Assembly: GCF_027172205.1 (NCBI RefSeq)
Contig: NC_070616.1
Span: forward strand, 13,754,001 to 13,818,000
Direction: 5' to 3'
Length of the DNA: 64,000 nt
DNA from: Podarcis raffonei
Lineage: Eukaryota > Chordata > Lepidosauria > Squamata > Lacertidae
Below the pieces are notes generated by a model. That model ran no database searches, was not told where the DNA came from, and saw only the letters and a list, made by a program, of their open reading frames with translations. Shown piece by piece: positions 53,901-64,000 of this stretch (positions within the stretch are counted from its first letter, which is position 1; the number at the start of each line of letters is the position of its first letter). Both the position numbers and the translations under genes were made by a program.

Positions 53901-56900
53901 TGTCCTCTGAAAGAGCATTTCTCAGTGAAAGAGCATCCCAAGTTCAAGCCTCAGTATCTTCAGGCAGGGCTGCGCATCTTTAGGAGAATGGCTTTATTTA
54001 ATAAAATCTATATACTGCTTGATTTAAGCCAAAAAAGACCTCAAAGCGGTTTACGAAAAGAATAAAGCAGTAAAATACGAACAATTAAAAAGGCCTATTT
54101 GAAACATTCAAAGAATAATTAAAAATCAAAGGTTGAATCAAGGCAGGTTACAACACATGTCAACGTTCTGCAAATCTGGGTAGGGTCATCTAGGCAAGAT
54201 TGTTTTAGTAAAGGTAAAGGGACCCTGACCGTTAGGTCCAGTCATGGCCGACTCTGGGGTTGCGGCAATGTCTCGCTTTATTGGCCGAGGAAGCTGGCGT
54301 TTGTCCGCAGACAGCTTCCGGGTCACGTGGCCAGCATGACTAAGCCACTTGTGGCGAACCAGAGCGGTGCATGGAAACGCCGTTTACCTTCCCGCCAGAG
54401 AGGTACCTATTTATCTACTTGCACTGGCGTACTTTCAAACTGCTAGGTTAGCAGGAGCAGGGACTGAGCAACGGGAGCTCAACCCATCGCGGAGATTCGA
54501 ACCGCCGACCTTCTGATCGGCAAGTCCTAGGCTCTGGTTTAACCCATGGCGCCACCCGTGTCCCAAGATTGTTTTAGCAGGTGTTAAAAAGAGTACAGTA
54601 AAGGTGCCTGCCTGGTGTCAATAGGCACGGAGTTCTAGAGTGTCCGTGTGGCCACACTAAAGGTGCGGAACAGTTATTACATGCCAGCTCTGCAGATTGA
54701 AGCGGTTGAGTGGGCATATACAGGGTAAGGCAATCTCACACGTAAAATGATCCCAAGTTCCTAAGGGCTTGATATACCAATAGTAACACCTTGAACTTGC
54801 CCAGGTAGCAAACTGGCAGCCAGTGCCGTTCTCTGAGCAGAGGCGTTGCTTGTTGACATGGCCTCACTCCTGCCAGCAGTCGTGCCACAGCATCCCGCCC
54901 TCACTGCAGCTTCCAGGCCAAGCGCAAGGGAAGCCCCAGATAGACCACATTGCAGCAATCCAGCCCTGAAGCAACTTGATTGCGTCCCAGGAAGTGGCGG
55001 GACTCAAACTCTCTCCCTCTGGGGGAGTGAAACTGCACGGAACACCTTTGTGACGACCTGCTTCTCTTCCCCCCCCCACCCCCAGGACTGCGAAGACCCC
55101 AACCCTCTCATCCGTGCGCTGGCGGTGCGCACCATGGGCTGCATCCGCGTGGACAAAATTACCGAGTACCTGTGTGAGCCGCTCCGCAAGTGCCTGAAGG
55201 ACGAGGACCCCTACGTGCGGAAGACGGCGGCCGTCTGCGTGGCCAAGCTGCACGACATCAACGCCCAGATGGTGGAGGACCAGGGCTTCCTGGACTCCCT
55301 TCGCGACCTCATTGCAGACTCCAATCCCATGGTAAAGTACCCCTCCCGCAGGGGACGCTTCCTTGATGCTTGGCCCAATGTTTCTCAGCTAACGCAAGTG
55401 TGTATGTGCGCAGGATTGTGGCGCTGTGTAGCTCAGCGCCAGAACACCTGCATTCCGTGCAGAAGGCCTCAGGATCGGTCCCCAGCGGCATCTCCAAGTG
55501 GGGATGTCTGAAACCCTGTCGGTCATTGTGGCCAGTGCTGAGCTAGATGGACCACTGGTCTGACTCAGCACAAGGCAGCTTTCTATGTTCCTGTTTCAAG
55601 TCTTTGCTCAGAACAATGAGAACTAGAATCATGCTTGGGTACAGGTTTGAAAAGAGTTGTGTCTGTAATCCTGGACAGCCACTGTTGGTCAGTGTAGGCC
55701 AGGGTTTCCCAAACGTGGGTCTTCAGCTGTTTTTGGACTACAATTCCCATCACCACCTGACTACTCGTCCTGCCAGCTAGGGATGATGGGAGTTGTAGTC
55801 CAACAACAGCTGGAGAACCATTTTACATTATGGTTCCTGAGACCAAGGAGGAGGTTTTTGACTATTTGCGTACAGGCAGAGGCCATTTTGAATTAAGATG
55901 ATTTTTAACCACTGGTTTTGAAACTGCACAGGTTTCCTTGCGCCTTAGAATTCACTAGTGAGGTCTGATGCGTGGCTGCTGGTTATCAGTAAAACAATTC
56001 CATGTGAAATATTAGAATGTAAACACCCATAATGAAAAGATGCGATAGAAACGGTTGTATTAAAGCAATATGGCAGACACAGGTTGAAAGATCAGGGGGC
56101 CTACCTGTCTGAACAGGTGTGTTTTCAAAAGGTATGAGGATGTCTCTACAGGGGTGCCTTCTGTATTTCATCGAGGACGGCAGCTGCCAGCTCTTCTGGG
56201 TTAGGGTCAGGGAGAAGTTCTCTTCTTCCAGTAGGGTCAAGCAGATTGCCCCCCCCATAGGGATTTGGGGAGTCGGTGATGGCATTGGTTGGCCATGAGC
56301 TCATCTACCATGGGGTGCTGAGGCAGATGCCTGCCCACCCCTGCTGGCAAACAGAATTAATCCCCCAACACCAGGGAACTTTACATTTGGGCGTTTGGTG
56401 GTGGTGGTGGTGGGGCCTTTTGTCAACCCCTTAATCTCCAAATCTTGATGCGTGTACACAGGTCATATTTGGTCTGTGTGCAGAGTCCCTACTTACAGAC
56501 TGCCATATTTTTGGGATCATCTCCAATTTACCAGACTCTCATGTGTTCATTTGAGTAATCATCTGTGGCAGGAAGCAAGCCTTTGAGATGACCAGCAGGT
56601 GAGCAGAGAGCACCCTTTCCCAGGCAGGTTATATCCAGATTGGCGAGGGGGGTGGTTTGTAGTCTAAAACATCTGCAGGGAAGGCTGGTCTGGATTATCT
56701 AAAGGCCTAGCCTCTAAGGTCTCCCCAAAGGGCTGAATGCAGCTGCTGTGGGCAGACTTTTCTAATGCCCTGCCTTGAAGGCTCCTGATAACTCACCATG
56801 TTAAGTTACCAGCTTCAAATACATCCAGTTCTGACCAGGCCAGTCAAAGCAAGTTAGGGCCAGAATTGCCATCGAGAACAGATTCCCAAACCTCCTCTCC

Positions 56901-59900
56901 CTTTCTTGTTGTGCGTAGTTGGTGGTGGTGGAGGTGACATCTGGTTGCAGCCCGTTCATCCTGGGGTGTTTGTGCCATTGTCCGGGTTTCCCACTTTCTG
57001 GGCCCGTGATGGAACAAATGGACCGGAATGCCAATCCCGCCGGCTTGAGCCTCTCTTGGTAGTGATGTATTTGCTGGCCAAGTGCCAGAGTCCCTTCCAC
57101 AAACAAGGAACTTCAGGACGATCTGTTCTGAATTTGATCTTCTGGCTTTTCCTGAGACAATGGCTCCGAAAGTGTCTGACTTTGCTGCCCTCACATTTTG
57201 CTGGAAGCTGCTGCTTCTCTCCCCCCGGCCAGCCCTTTGCTAGGAAATTAGATGCCTTTCTGGCTTTTGAAAGGCAGCATTCCAAGCTGGTTCTGTTCAG
57301 ACTTCCTCCCATGAATATTGATAGTTTCTCAGAGACGCAGTGTTCTCGCCAAAGCAACTGTCTCCTTATGTTGGGGAGTGTAAAAAGAATGCCTTTTCTA
57401 TGTCTTAAGTCTTTATTTAACTGTCACCAGGTTAAAATAGCCTTATTTATATACAACCCCCGAAATGCCAAGACAAAAATCCTACAGCAGAAAGGTGAAA
57501 ATCTGGGTTGTGGTCCTGTGGGGAAACAAATTTGGGGCATTGCGAAAGACGGAAGCATCCTATTAAAGCTGAGAACGTGGACGTTTTGCAGGTTGAGTGC
57601 AGGGGATCCAGTCATTTTGCTGAAAGCAGCAGTGTGCTATAGCGGTTAGAGTGATGGAATCAGAAGAGGCCCAAATTTTCTCTCAGCTTTAAAGTTTACG
57701 AGGTAACCTTAGGTCTGTCTGTCTCTGTCTGCCTATCTTAGCCTTGCCTACCTCACAAGAGTGTTCTGAGGGAAATTAATTTAATGAATAACAACAGCAA
57801 CAATAATATACCAGCACCTTGAAAAGGTGAAGCTTGTGAAGTAAGCACAGATTGACTGTTAAAACCTGGGGATTTGTGTCTCCCCATTGGCTGAACTGCA
57901 GTGATGTCACAGAAGCCCCAGGGGAATGAGAGCTGGCCAGAGAGAGGCGAGAGTGTTCTTTATCTAGGGTTTTCGAGCATCCAAAGCCTATTGCAACCTC
58001 ATCCTATTGGAATCCCTGAAACGGCCTTGTGAATTGGGCCAGTATTATTATTTCCCATGTTGTGCGTGAGAAATGACACAGTTTGCCAGAAGCGAAATGT
58101 GCTTTAGGGGAGGGCGTGTGTGTTCTGATTGGTAGCCCATTCTGCTATCCGCTGTGCCACACCAGCTTCCAAGAGAAAAAGGAGAAGGCCTCGGGTTGCA
58201 CCCCTCATGCGGAGAACAAACGACATAGCAGCAGGAAGGCTGGGAAGCCCCAGGGGGTCGGTGGAGGCCCCTGGTCCTGTGGCCGATGGGCTGTGATATA
58301 ACCCAAGTCTTCCTTGTCAGAGTCTGCAACTGGTTCCCAAAAGCCGGATGCACCTTGGGCTGTTTCTCCTGTAGCTGTGGAAGATGAGCCACAAGGGGGC
58401 AGCACTGGACTGCTCCCACAAGGCAGGAGATGCAGTTTTGTTTTAGCTGGAGGGGGCCTTAAGGGGGGGCCAGCAGTGCAATTCCAGGGACTTCCTTGTT
58501 TGACTTTCTTTGATGATGGGCCAGTTCCCCTTGCACTTCCAGTTTAAAGGATTAGACAGAAAAAATAAAACGGCTAGCACATTTGCAGAGCTAAGCAGGG
58601 TCCGATAATAGTTTCAGATTGGATGGGGGACTGCATGCTGAGATTTCTGCATTGTGGGGGGCTGCCCTTGATAACCCTCGGGGTCCCTTCCAGCTCTACA
58701 GCTCTGTGACTCTTTGATGGTTGGCTGCTGGCTACGATGGCAGCACTCTGCCTAAACAGTTTGAGGAAGCCATGCTTCAGAATACCAGTTGCTGGAAAAC
58801 GCAGGAGGGGAGAGGGCTGCCGCGCTCAGGTCTTGCTTGCTACTGTGAGAACAGGATGCTGGACTAGGTGGGCCATTGGCCTCATCCAGCAGGCTCTTCC
58901 TATGTCCTTATCTCTCTGCCCGAGATCCTGAATTGTTGCCGGTCAGAGTGATCATGCTGGACCAAGCAGACCAGAAGGCCTGGCTTGTTTCAAAACAGAT
59001 TCCTAGGTCCTACCGGAAATAGATCACTTGTGGCTATTCCTCCCACTTTGGGTGTGGGCATGTTCTGAAATCTGAGGAAATGGAGATGGCTGCCTGGTCG
59101 GGGAGGGGAGTTATACCTGACCTCCTCTCCCCTCTGGTACAAAGACGCAGTGTGGTGAGTCCCTAGGTAGCCGTGGGCAGGCTGTTGAACCCGCCCCGTC
59201 CCTGTTCCCCCACCTGCAGATCTGCTGCAGAACAAAACAGTCAAACGCACTCCCTTAACCTTTCACTTCTGCCGCTCTTATTTTTAACACCAAATGAAAG
59301 CAGCTCTATGCAAGGGGTCCATTGTCTGGCATGTTCTGTTCTTCTTGCTGCTGTGATCTTTTCTCTCTCCCCCCCCCCCTTTCCCAGAATCATTTCGACA
59401 TTCTTTGTTGACTGCCACATTATTATTTTTTTAAGTGAAAACCTTTACATTTCCACCCTCCTGCTTTTCTTTTCCTTCCCTGCTCTAAAAAAAAGAAGCA
59501 AAACTGATGCCAAAAAACAGCATGGCTCCAAATCCAGAAGAGCTAGTGTGGGCCTCTTTCCAGATATTGTTGGATTCCAGATCCCATCCATTCTGGCAAG
59601 CATCAGGGCGCAGCGATGGCACCAGCAGGTTCTGAACAAAAGCATTTTCTGAGATCTCATTGGAAAAGGATTCACTCCCCCCTTCCCTGGCTTGCCTCTT
59701 CTGAATTTGTAGATTCGGATGGAGATCTGGTCTGGCATCTTTTGACTGCTCCCTGGGCCGCAATCGCTAAGCTTTGGAAGACTTTTGAGCTCAAATAATC
59801 TGGGCTATTTTAGTATCCTAAGACTTGGCACATCTCGAAAAAGAACTTCACATGAGCGAAAACATTTTGTGGGCCAAAGAGCTTGAGATGACTTCTTTGC

Positions 59901-61268
59901 CACTTGGCCTCATTTCATTTCATCTGCAAATATAGCGGAGAGCTGCTGCCAGTCAGTGTAGACAGCGCTGCGCTAGATGGAGCCCATGGTCTGACTTGGT
60001 ACGAGGCAGCTTCCTACGTTCCCATTATGCAGAAACATGAGGACTAGCGTCACACTTCATTTTCAGAGGAAGGACCATAGCTCAGGGGCTTTGCAGGCCC
60101 TGGGGTCCAGTCCCTGGTGGCATCTGCAGAGAGGCTGGGAAAGACTCCCTCCCTGGCACCCTGGAGAAGGGCTGCCTGGCAGCATAGATGCTGAGATGGA
60201 CAGGCTCTGTCTAAGGCAGCAGAAGGGTGATTATGTGCTGCTCAGCACCGGAGAGCCAACCTCACCTTTATTTGCCACCCTCTCCCTAACCATCTTTCCT
60301 CCTCCACCTCCTGGTGCTGCCTCCATCCACCTCCTTCCCTTCCTGGCACTTAACAGGCTGCTGAGTCTAAGATTCAGGGCCTCTAAATGGCAGGCGCATT
60401 CCCCTCCATTAGCCACATTCCACACTTGGTTTAATTTCCAATTAGCCTTGGATAATAACAAAAGTAATCTAATTGCTCTTCCTCCTGGTGTCCCGGATCC
60501 CCTCCTGCTTTCCCCGTCTATCACATTTTCCCCTTCTCTGCTTGATGGAGAGAGACAGGCTTCTTTCTCCCTCCTCTCCCTTCCACCCCCCACCCCCTTG
60601 TTCATTAAGTCATTTTATTCACTGCTGAATTGGCAGTGAAGGATCGTTCACGTCCCCAGTTTCTCTCTCACTCACAAACCCACGTCGCTCTGAGCTGGCA
60701 CTCTTTGGAATTAAAAAATGACAATGCTTCGGGAGCCAAGAATGCTGCTCCTTCCACATGTTTGGGGCTAATTTTTATTTTTATTTTTAAAGAAAGGTTC
60801 TGGGGCTCAAGCCCACTTTTTTTTGGCCAAGATTTTTTTTAATTGTATTTTATGTTATAATGCATATAAAACAGACAGGACTGTTATATAGCAACAGAAG
60901 AAAATTAACAGATAAAAAAATGAAACCGTAAAGGGGGCATGTAGAATAAGCACAGTTCCATATGGGTTAAGTAACAAAGCCCAAATAGTGAAAGGAAAAA
61001 AATGGAGAACAAATGTTGCCTTTGCATAAAGGAAGAATATTTGTGTTATTTGAACATTGAGGATTGTTCCAGATTTGCCAGGCTTGCAGCGAGGCTTGTA
61101 TTGAAAACGTTGGTCCTTACAGCACCCCTGTGAGAGAGGTTTGGTCTGAGAGAGGCAGGGACTGGCCCAGCTCACCTAGTGAGTTGCATGGCGAGTGGGG
61201 ATTTGAACCCTGGTCTCCCAGGTCCTGGTCTGACACTCTTTAACCATTACAGCGCCCTGAGTGGAACC

Positions 61269-61317
<49 letters not shown>

Positions 61318-63074
61318 ACCCACATGAAATTAGGTTGAGGATCCTGTGAGATCATGTCGAGGGTCACAAATGGTCAGCCCCAATTCTACTCCCAGATAAC
61401 TGTGGACTGGTTTTACTTGGAGTTTTGCTGGTGTGCATAATTGCTTTGTATATGCTCAGAGACTATCTTGCTTCTTTATATAATTCCAAGCTTAGCCCTT
61501 TGGTTCTGCATTAAAACGCCCCCACAAAATCTCAGCCAAGATTTCGAAAGCCTGGATTGTTCCTTTCTCCTTCCCTCTTGCAGGTGGTGGCCAACGCTGT
61601 AGCTGCATTGTCCGAAATCAGTGAATCTCACCCGAACAGCAACCTGCTGGACCTGAACCCCCAGAACATCAATAAGCTGCTCACTGCTCTGAACGAGTGC
61701 ACTGAGTGGGGACAGATCTTCATCTTGGACTGCCTCTCCAACTACAACCCAAAGGATGACCGCGAAGCCCAGAGGTAGGTGGGCCTCGGGTTGCAGACCC
61801 CTGTTCCTGGGCTCCACTTGCTTCCTCCTGGCTCAGCGGCTTCACATCTGTGGGCAGAGGCATGTGACGCCTCTAGAGTAATATGCATCTGACATGTGGA
61901 GCCCCTTGCTGCAGGATTCTTGTAACAGACACTGGGGAAAGCATGGAAATAGCCATGGGGGATGTCAGCAGCTGAAACGCAGTCTCTCACTTCATATGGC
62001 TTGCCTTTTAAAAGAAGAAAAGCAAAATAAAAATAAGATAATTAGCTTAAAGAAAGGAGAGGGAACCTCAGCAAATAAGGCTGCCAACATATTAAGGGGG
62101 TTCAAGTTCAGATTTCAAATCACCGTAAAAATTGTCCTGTCTACATCAATTTCACATTTTTGTTGGTGGTATCTGCTATAAATAATAATGGGATGTGAAA
62201 CCTCTATAGCTCTGTAAACTTACAGGTTTCTTTTTTACAGTCTTTTTTATTGATTTTCAAAAATATAAACATACAACATAAAACAATTCCAAATCCAAAT
62301 CTCAAGGTTACTCTGAATCTCCTGACTTACCCCCATCCCTTCCATGGGTCCTTTAGATTCTGTTTTCAACTGCATATCAATACCTCTCCATTTTTTTTCA
62401 TCTTCCTAGGTTATCTATACATTCTTGTTACAAGTGTATTTAAAACCCTGCTAGTGTTTCGACCAGCTTACAACGATTTTGTATAGACATTATGAACATT
62501 TCCCCTTCTTTTTAAAATTTCCCGTCTTCTTGATTCCCGAGCTTCCCAGTTAATTTTGCCATTTCGGCATAGTCCATCAACTTGGTTTGCCAAACTTGCA
62601 GGCTTCGAAATGCAACTGTTGGTGTGCATTAAGGCAGGCTGCTAGAGGAGGCTGGCTGTGCAACAGGAAATGTCAGGGCTGTTGGTGCAACCCGGCACAA
62701 GAACCTTGCTGAATTCCTGCCTCTCCTCTTGCTGTCCCGCTAGCCCGACTTGTACACCCTTCAGGAACTTAACTTAGCACTATGTTGAGTTACTCCCAGC
62801 GTTTTCCGGGTGCATCCTGAATCTCGGCCCCCTTCCTGTCTCCCCCTGACAGCATCTGCGAGCGAGTCACTCCCCGCCTCTCTCATGCCAACTCCGCGGT
62901 GGTGCTGTCGGCCGTCAAGGTGCTGATGAAGTTCCTGGAGCTCCTCCCCAAGGATTCGGACTACTACAACATGCTGCTGAAGAAGCTGGCCCCGCCGCTG
63001 GTCACCCTGCTGTCCGGGGAGCCCGAGGTCCAGTATGTCGCCCTGAGGAACATCAACCTGATCGTGCAGAAAAG
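51000..63074 (+). CDS. AP2B1: AP2B1, AP-2 complex subunit beta (5' part; continues past the window)
   Basis: The beta-2 adaptin of the clathrin AP-2 complex, which acts in endocytosis at the plasma membrane. Coding parts in the window: 51000-51036 (exon 2 starts at 50979), 52022-52127, 53628-53763, 55086-55331, 61584-61774 and 62853-63074. These total 938 nt, or 312 codons plus two bases; phases agree throughout and the last exon ends at a GT donor. Translation begins [19 protein letters not shown] and follows human AP2B1 almost residue for residue, e.g. [51 protein letters not shown]. This is the N-terminal armadillo/HEAT trunk; hinge and ear lie outside. AP2B1 rather than AP1B1 is supported by MTDSKYFTT and by the PEX12 neighbour. 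Exon 5 is GC-richer than the others. An L1 insertion lies 11 bp inside intron 3 (the 52128 donor). Confidence 0.97.
51345..51960. repeat. LINE-derived repeat, then dispersed repeat family A
   Basis: In AP2B1 intron 2. 51345-51730 contains 'aagaaggccctctgcctggttccct', probably an L2-related 3' region preceded by a (CAA)n tract. 51770-51960 is family A ('ggcagcaatgctttctgaa'). Confidence 0.5.
52139..52711 (-). mobile_element. L1 LINE 3' end with 15-bp target duplication
   Basis: TCAGGTAACACTCCT occurs at 52124-52138 and again at 52712-52726. Between them, the minus strand encodes the C-terminus of an L1 ORF2: [20 protein letters not shown], then [12 protein letters not shown], stop near 52339. 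A short 3' UTR follows, with AATAAA near its end. 5'-truncated. The exact target duplication implies a recent insertion. Copy 1 of the duplication contains the AP2B1 exon-3 donor. Confidence 0.85.
53503..53534. repeat. (TAA)n microsatellite
   Basis: About ten TAA units after an AT-rich LINE-like tail, 90 bp upstream of AP2B1 exon 4. Confidence 0.9.
53990..54965. repeat. L2-type LINE-derived repeat split by a Sauria SINE
   Basis: Left part 53990-54208 ('ctcaaagcggtttacgaaaagaataaagcag'); right part 54565-54965 ('ctgcctggtgtcaataggcacggagtt', 'caaactggcagccagtgcc'). The SINE at 54209-54564 lies between. AP2B1 intron 4. Confidence 0.65.
54209..54564 (-). repeat. Sauria-type SINE with 13-bp target duplication
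   Basis: AAGATTGTTTTAG at 54196-54208 and at 54565-54577. Tail 'taaaggtaaagggaccctg' at left; tRNA head with B box GTTCGAATCTCC on the minus strand at right. Perfect flanks imply a recent insertion. Confidence 0.9.
55420..55600 (+). repeat. tRNA-derived SINE
   Basis: Head 'tgtgtagctcagcgccagaac', B-box region 'ggatcggtccccagcggc', tail 'aaggcagctttctatgttc'. Complete, mildly diverged. Confidence 0.8.
55700..55815. mobile_element. Foldback MITE
   Basis: 'tcttcagctgtttttggactacaattcccatca' is mirrored by 'gatgggagttgtagtccaac'. Same family as 41185-41322. Confidence 0.65.
57640..57800 (+). repeat. CORE-SINE (MIR-like)
   Basis: 'tgctatagcggttagagtgatgg' head, then 'taaccttaggtctgtctgtctctgtctgcctatcttagcc', 'cctcacaagagtgttctgagg'. 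Diverged. Confidence 0.55.
58571..58718 (+). repeat. 5S rRNA-headed, CR1-tailed SINE
   Basis: 'gagctaagcagggtccgata' and 'gattggatgggggactgc' match the 5S rRNA internal promoter (A box AGCTAAGCAGGGTC; C-box TTGGATGGGAGACCGC). The body passes into 'gggtcccttccagctctac', the CR1 3' terminus. A SINE3-type element. Confidence 0.7.
58720..58910 (+). repeat. Dispersed repeat family A
   Basis: 'gaataccagttgctggaaaac', 'ggggagagggctgc', 'gaacaggatgctggactaggtggg', tail 'cttcctatgtcctta'. Abuts the 5S-headed SINE. Confidence 0.65.
59935..60250 (+). repeat. tRNA-derived SINE copies
   Basis: 59935-60030 is a tail fragment ('ctgccagtcagtgtagaca', 'cttcctacgttcc'). From about 60070 a second copy follows ('ccatagctcaggggctttgc', 'gctgggaaagactccct'). 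Confidence 0.65.
60850..61000. repeat. Unclassified repeat shared with 1430-1560
   Basis: A-rich text, then 'gtagaataagcacagttcc' and 'atatgggttaagtaac'. Partner copy at the left edge of the window. Confidence 0.45.
61090..61265 (-). repeat. CORE-SINE (MIR-like)
   Basis: 'gggatttgaaccctggtctccc' and 'accattacagcgccctgag' on the minus strand. Followed directly by a (CT)n tract. Confidence 0.75.
61271..61314. repeat. (CT)n microsatellite
   Basis: About 22 CT units, adjoining the CORE-SINE head, 270 bp upstream of AP2B1 exon 6. Confidence 0.95.
62231..62590 (-). mobile_element. L1-like 3' end
   Basis: In AP2B1 intron 6. The minus-strand 3' tail ('tttattgattttcaaaaatat' on plus) and flanks AAACTTACAGGTTT (62217 on) and AAACTTGCAGGCTT (62592 on) suggest a 5'-truncated LINE insertion. 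No intact frame. Confidence 0.45.
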
Positions 63075-63141
63075 GTCAGAGGGGCAGCTTGGGGGAACTC
63101 TTCCACCTGGACGGCTGCCTCCCTTCTTTGTGGCCAATCAG

Positions 63142-63613
63142 TTACCGTATTTTTCGCTCTATAAGATGCACTTTTTTCCTCCTAAAAAGTAAGGGGAAAT
63201 GTGAGTGCGTCTTATGGAGCAAATGGCGCTGCGCAGAGAGAGAGAGCTGCACAGTGCCCCTTCAGCGAAGTGGGAGGAGGAACGGAGCCCCTTCTGTTCC
63301 TCCTCCCGCTTGGCTGAAGGGGCGCTGCACAGAGAGGGAGAACTGCGCAGCGCCCCTTCAGCATAGCACCTCTCCTGGCTTCTGCCTTAGCCATGCACAG
63401 CCTCTTCAGGCAGGGGGAGCCTTCATCTCGCTGACCAGGAGAGGCTTGGATCGGCTATCCCAGAAGCCAGAACAGCCAGAGGCTATCCCAGAAGCCAGAT
63501 CCCTCTTGCTGTTCTGGCTTCTGGGATTCAGAATTTTTTTCCTCGTTTTCCTCCTCCCAAAACTAGGTGCGCCTTATGGTCTGGTGCGTCTTATGGTGCA
63601 AAAAATACGGTAA
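63142..63613. mobile_element. MITE with TTACCGTATTTTT ends
   Basis: Left end TTACCGTATTTTTCGCTC, right end GCAAAAAATACGGTAA. A GC-rich interior holds a further hairpin (arms near 63268-63285 and 63296-63313). The subterminal 'gtgcgtcttatgg' text is repeated at both sides. No transposase. Lies in AP2B1 intron 7. Confidence 0.75.
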
Positions 63614-63790
63614 TTGCATTTCTAGCCCGCCTTATTACCCAAGGAGCTCTAGGTAGATCCATGGTTCTTTTTCCTCTCCTCCCAACAACCCTGTGAGGAA
63701 GGCTAGGCTGAGAAGCAGTGACTGACACCCTGCCCCTCCAAGGTCACACCCAGTGATCTTCATGTCCGAGTGGGGATTTAAATCATTTAT
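63614..63790 (-). repeat. CORE-SINE (MIR-like)
   Basis: 'cttattacccaaggagctctaggtagatcc' tail, 'aaccctgtgaggaaggctaggctgagaag' core, 'gagtggggatttaaatc' head region. Truncated on the right. Confidence 0.7.
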
Positions 63791-64000
63791 CTTTCTCAAA
63801 TAAAGCCTGATGGAGTGGCTCCCTCTTGATGACAGAGACATGCACGCATCCCAGCTTTTGGCAGTGGCTTTGCCTCTTTACGAGGAGTCGCTAAGCGGGT
63901 GGGGGCGGCTGTTCACACAGCCTGACGTCATCCCTGTTTAAAGCACCCGCTGCGTGTGAGATGTGTATTTTTAGGAGCCACCCTGTTTTTGTGATTGTAA
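63791..64000 (+). other. AP2B1 intron 7, to window edge
   Basis: No exon or clear repeat in the final 210 bases. The next AP2B1 exon (starting at the Pro-Glu-Ile-Leu codons) lies beyond the window. Confidence 0.5.

Larger units (their letters stand above)
55816..61583 (+). other. AP2B1 intron 5 remainder, with unique islands
   Basis: The largest gene-free stretch. Non-repeat islands at about 56790-57370 and 60250-60560 show no coding signal I trust; frames there have no domain. Repeats annotated separately fill most of the rest. Confidence 0.45.

Noticed and set aside
56906-57649. 247-codon plus-strand frame in AP2B1 intron 5
   Set aside because: Composition is not protein-like, frames on both strands are equally open, and no family is recognised.
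58571-58640. A 5S rRNA gene
   Set aside because: Only the internal-promoter part is 5S-like, and it joins a CR1 tail.
60037-60639. 200-codon plus-strand frame
   Set aside because: Starts in a tRNA SINE and runs through pyrimidine-rich intron sequence.

Overview
This is vertebrate nuclear DNA, and the repeat content points to a squamate reptile (lizard or snake). There are Sauria-type tRNA SINEs, a Bov-B/RTE tail, many CR1 and L2 LINE fragments, short L1 3' ends, CORE-SINEs and Tc1/mariner- and hAT-like MITEs. Genes have large introns, GT-AG junctions and CpG-rich promoters. I assigned names by comparing translated exons with remembered human proteins; no database was searched.

Layout, left to right. 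Positions 1-5662 are repeat-rich flank and probable 3' UTR of RHBDD2 (minus; four coding exons, 5663-8394). Next come its CpG promoter, an array of GGGCGTGG-like boxes, a solo LTR, and a pair of L1 insertions at a single target site. A secreted RNase A-superfamily gene (minus, 11375-11986) carries all three catalytic residues, six cysteines and an unusual hydrophobic C-terminal tail. After a repeat-filled interval comes TAF15 (plus, 17478-36441): 16 coding exons whose phases all agree, giving 494 residues. A CpG exon at about 37.9-38.1 kb then starts an unannotated plus-strand transcript. Its presumed first intron holds a C/D-box snoRNA whose guide matches U6 around A47, so it is SNORD7. PEX12 (minus, 42717-45633) and AP2B1 (plus, coding from 51000) are divergent and share a promoter interval. 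The first 312 codons of AP2B1 (coding exons 2-7) lie in the window and the gene continues beyond the right edge.

How the genes relate: this is mainly a housekeeping block with no shared pathway. TAF15 is an RNA-binding FET protein, PEX12 a peroxisomal ubiquitin ligase subunit, AP2B1 the clathrin adaptor beta chain, RHBDD2 a Golgi-type rhomboid pseudoprotease, and SNORD7 modifies spliceosomal U6. In human, RHBDD2 lies on 7q11.23 and TAF15/PEX12/AP2B1/SNORD7 lie on 17q12, so the window joins two human syntenic blocks. The RNase A gene between them is the accessory-looking member.

Main points of interest: (1) a SNORD7 copy with an exact 11-bp U6 guide in an unannotated host transcript; (2) TAF15 with a very short C-terminal RGG region; (3) an RNase A-like protein with a possible membrane-anchor tail; (4) an L1 insertion whose 15-bp target duplication copies the AP2B1 exon-3 splice donor; (5) two L1-like insertions sharing one target site; (6) CR1-tailed SINEs with tRNA-Ile-like and 5S rRNA-like heads. 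I saw no wholly new multi-gene system.
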